The notes beneath the pieces were generated by a model. The model made no database searches and was not told where the DNA came from. It worked only from the letters and a program-made list of their open reading frames with translations. A stretch of DNA of 22,236 bases, from the IMG/VR virus record IMGVR_UViG_3300022752_000432, positions 1-22,236 of that record; one strand, 5' to 3'. Positions 20,519 through 22,236 of this stretch are shown piece after piece; the first letter of the stretch is position 1; every line of letters begins with the position of its first letter. The translations under genes were made by a program, and so were the position numbers. This DNA comes from a virus.

Positions 20519-21058
20519 ATGTGGCAACTGTTATGGATGTTTGAATTCATACCTGATATAGTCTGGCATATATTATTGCTAGTCAGTGCTGGTATGTTGT
20601 TCCTAGCAGCATTTTTTCCGTTCGTACCCTACAGACTACCAGTGGGAATATTGAGTGGATTTATACTGGCTATTAGTATTTGGGTCGAAGGAGGCATAGC
20701 CAAAGAAGCTGAATGGCAAGCTGAAATTGACAAAATGAAAGTGGCCTTGGCCGAAGCAGAAAAGAAAGCTACGCAGAAGAATACCGAAATACAAGAGAAA
20801 GTTGTCTACAAAGATCGTGTAGTTAAAGAACGTGGACAAGCACAAGTACAGTATATCGACCGTATTGTTCAAGGCGAAACAATCAAAGAAACCGTACTTA
20901 AAGATATGACTGCCGAGCAACGAGCCGATTACGAGCGGAAAGTTGCAGAACTACAGACAGCTATTAAAAATTGTCCAGTGCCTAAGATTGTTGTAGAAGA
21001 ACACAATAAGGCAGCGGCTAAGATACTTAATGATGCAGCAAAGGGAGAAAAGAAATGA
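20519..21058 (+). CDS. Probable inner-membrane spanin (Rz-like)
   Basis: A 179-residue membrane protein with AGAGG about 10 bases upstream. Two hydrophobic segments lie at about residues 13-36 (VWHILLLVSAGMLFLAAFF) and 41-57 (PVGILSGFILAISIWVE); residues 60-110 are a long Lys/Glu/Ala-rich coiled coil, and the rest is a soluble helical tail with one cysteine (KNCPVP). Followed with a four-base overlap by a small lipoprotein and then the endolysin, it fits the inner-membrane spanin, which with its lipoprotein partner fuses inner and outer membranes at the end of lysis. Classical Rz has one membrane segment; two is unusual and would leave the coiled coil's side uncertain. The call rests on context plus architecture. 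Confidence 0.65.
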   Translation: MWQLLWMFEFIPDIVWHILLLVSAGMLFLAAFFPFVPYRLPVGILSGFILAISIWVEGGIAKEAEWQAEIDKMKVALAEAEKKATQKNTEIQEKVVYKDRVVKERGQAQVQYIDRIVQGETIKETVLKDMTAEQRADYERKVAELQTAIKNCPVPKIVVEEHNKAAAKILNDAAKGEKK

Positions 21059-21348
21059 GATTACTAGCCGTTCTCCTTACTGTTGCTGCGTTGGCCGGTT
21101 GTGGCTTCAGCAAGCCCGTACTAATGATGCCTGAGTTCCCGCAACCAGTTAAAGAATTAACAGAGAAGTGCCCAGACCTAAAACAGATCGAAGGCGACAA
21201 TGTAGCCATTACTGATATGCTAAAAACTATTGTACAAAATTACACAATGTACCATCAGTGTAGTTACAAGGTAGATGGTTGGAATGATTGGTACGTAGAA
21301 CAGAAAAAGATCTACGACGATGTAAAATTAAAGGGAAATAATGAGTGA
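21055..21348 (+). CDS. Probable outer-membrane lipoprotein spanin (Rz1-like)
   Basis: A 97-residue lipoprotein: basic start, hydrophobic core and lipobox LAGC with Cys16 as the lipidated residue, cut by signal peptidase II. The mature part has proline-containing text near its start (KPVLMMPEFPQPVKEL), two further cysteines (in KCPDL and HQCSY), and a charged end. Lipoprotein spanins are typically short and follow the Rz-like gene with overlap; here ATGA is shared with the upstream stop and the endolysin overlaps its end by eight bases. Many Rz1 proteins are shorter and richer in proline, so another lysis-linked lipoprotein is possible. Confidence 0.65.
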   Translation: MRLLAVLLTVAALAGCGFSKPVLMMPEFPQPVKELTEKCPDLKQIEGDNVAITDMLKTIVQNYTMYHQCSYKVDGWNDWYVEQKKIYDDVKLKGNNE

Positions 21349-21964
21349 CTTTATTTTAAGCCGAGATCAATTGGCAGAACTACTTAAAGGTAATCCATAT
21401 GTGGACTATTGGCATTCAGCAATGGAAAGATGTTTACCAGACTATGATATTAACACACCACAGCGTGTGGCAGCTTTTATGGCACAGTGTGGACACGAAT
21501 CCGGTAACTTCAAATTTTTAAAAGAAAATCTAAAATATCGTGCAGCCAGTCTTGTCAAAGTTTGGCCTCGATACTTTCCTAATATGGACATTGCCAACCA
21601 ATATGCCGGCAATGAAGAAAAAATTGCCAATCGTGCCTATGCTAATCGTATGGGCAACGGACCCGAAGCCAGTGGAGATGGCTGGAGGTTCTGTGGACGA
21701 GGGTTGATTCAATTAACTGGTCGAAACAACTATCAACAGTTTGCCGACAGTATCGAAACTGACATCAATGACATTCCTGCTTATCTAGCTACCTTTGAGG
21801 GTGCAGTACAATCGGCCTGCTGGTTCTGGGAAACCAATAACCTAAATAAGTTTGCCGATGCTGGCGATATGCTTACACTAACCAAACGCATTAACGGCGG
21901 CACACTTGGATTAGATGATCGTATCAAGCATTATCAACATGCCTTGCATGTTTTAGGACTATAG
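21341..21964 (+). CDS. GH19-family endolysin (chitinase-like muramidase)
   Basis: A 207-residue single-domain protein of glycoside hydrolase family 19, which in phages cleaves peptidoglycan glycan strands. Visible motifs: RVAAFMAQCGHESGNF with Glu53 as probable general acid, Glu62 nine residues later, KIANRAYANRMGNG, and WRFCGRGLIQLTGRNNY (residues 115-131) with Thr126 matching the Thr of the Glu-Glu-Thr site described for the SPN1S endolysin. WFWETNNLNKFADAGD and TKRINGGTLGLDDR are also typical. There is no signal peptide or membrane segment, so it needs the holin encoded 9 bases later. It overlaps the lipoprotein gene by eight bases. No cell-wall-binding domain is present, as is usual for Gram-negative phages. 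Confidence 0.92.
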   Translation: MSDFILSRDQLAELLKGNPYVDYWHSAMERCLPDYDINTPQRVAAFMAQCGHESGNFKFLKENLKYRAASLVKVWPRYFPNMDIANQYAGNEEKIANRAYANRMGNGPEASGDGWRFCGRGLIQLTGRNNYQQFADSIETDINDIPAYLATFEGAVQSACWFWETNNLNKFADAGDMLTLTKRINGGTLGLDDRIKHYQHALHVLGL

Positions 21965-21973
21965 GAGTCTACC

Positions 21974-22236
21974 ATGGGCATATTTTCTAAGAAGAAGGGA
22001 ACAACTAAAGTGGCCGAAGAACAAGTTAAAAAACCAGAACCAGCTGCGGAAGAAAAATCTGGTGCTGACAAACAGCAAGAAGATTGGATGCAAAAGAAGT
22101 GGCGTCCGGCCATGGGTTGGATGTACATGATGGTCTGTGTGTTTGACTTTATCGTATTCCCGATCATGTTTACCATTGTGCAGTTTTGGGAAACTGAAGC
22201 TGCCAACGATGCATTTCGTCAGTGGCAACCACTTAC
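21974..22236 (+). CDS. Holin-like membrane protein (partial, cut by window end)
   Basis: ATG 21974 has AGGAG at 21963-21967. The 87 visible residues start MGIFSKKKGTTK, then a charged, Lys/Glu-rich cytoplasmic segment, then DWMQKKWRPAMGWMYMMV, a hydrophobic membrane segment (VCVFDFIVFPIMFTIVQFW) and EAANDAFRQWQPL, after which the window ends. The WRPAMGWxYMxVCxFDFIxxPI text resembles the holin family with three membrane segments found in T4-like marine phages and gene-transfer agents. Position after spanins and endolysin supports it. It would set the timing of lysis by opening the inner membrane for the endolysin. Further membrane segments should follow beyond base 22236. Confidence 0.8.
   Translation, partial: MGIFSKKKGTTKVAEEQVKKPEPAAEEKSGADKQQEDWMQKKWRPAMGWMYMMVCVFDFIVFPIMFTIVQFWETEAANDAFRQWQPL

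Noticed and set aside
21027-22228. Minus-strand open frames across the lysis cassette
   Set aside because: They are antisense to genes with clear motifs (lipobox, GH19 signature, holin segment), and have no signals of their own.
1-22236. tRNA genes, insertion sequences, integrase or attachment sites
   Set aside because: I saw no cloverleaf-like sequence with a CCA-adjacent acceptor stem, no transposase or integrase motif and no terminal repeats; a lytic phage is the simpler reading.

Overview
The window is a stretch of a tailed-phage genome of the T4-like (myovirus) type, closest in flavour to the marine and freshwater T4-like phages such as cyanomyophages and pelagimyophages. Pointers are a T4 gp44-type clamp loader ATPase, PhoH, a MazG-like pyrophosphohydrolase, a GroES-like co-chaperonin, very large tail-fibre proteins, a GH19 endolysin with a spanin pair and holin, and octamers close to the T4 late promoter TATAAATA in front of the structural and lysis genes. 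The lipoprotein outer-membrane spanin and the endolysin without a signal peptide suggest a Gram-negative host. The host cannot be named from the sequence.

Layout. Positions 1-528 hold the end of an unrecognised gene, a small secreted protein behind a late promoter, and a possible overlapping small membrane protein. Positions 518-5938 (minus strand) are a late operon of a 43-residue basic protein, a 68-residue acidic protein and a 1669-residue repetitive tail-fibre or adhesin protein. Positions 5999-6432 hold one small early gene behind a perfect sigma70 promoter. Positions 6474-12092 (plus) hold a 1476-residue tail protein with an N-terminal subtilisin-type (S8) protease, then a 395-residue fibre protein with a short collagen-like stretch. 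Positions 12085-15357 are a compact early or middle operon: MazG-like enzyme, two conserved hypotheticals, a fragment resembling the bacterial DNA polymerase III alpha palm, a GroES-like protein, the gp44 clamp loader and another hypothetical. Positions 15353-16329 are a late-type pair of a coiled-coil protein and a TylF-like methyltransferase. Positions 16331-18417 hold a sigma70-promoted group with a ParB/DGQHR-like protein, an HNH-like nuclease and a small acidic protein. PhoH lies convergent at 18414-19208. Positions 19339-22236 hold a late operon of two probable virion-associated proteins and the lysis genes, cut by the window end inside the holin.

Two promoter classes can be read directly. 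Host-type sigma70 promoters (TTGACA-like, 17-base spacer, TATAAT-like) precede the takeover and replication genes at 5999, 12085, 13993 and 16331. T4-late octamers precede structural and lysis genes at 62, 5967 (minus), 6447, 15353 and 19339/19348. Several late promoters are coupled to RNA structure: at 6437-6471 the promoter sits in the loop of a perfect 11-bp inverted repeat ending just before the start codon, the arrangement known from T4 gene e, where only the late transcript can be translated. At two other genes the start codon falls at the predicted +1, suggesting leaderless late mRNAs.

The most notable items are the S8 protease built into a tail protein with Thr/Ser linkers, the late-promoter-in-hairpin switches, the ParB/DGQHR-like plus HNH gene pair with a leader able to form two mutually exclusive hairpins, and the orphan polymerase-palm fragment. 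All family assignments are by eye from motifs; no database search was possible.
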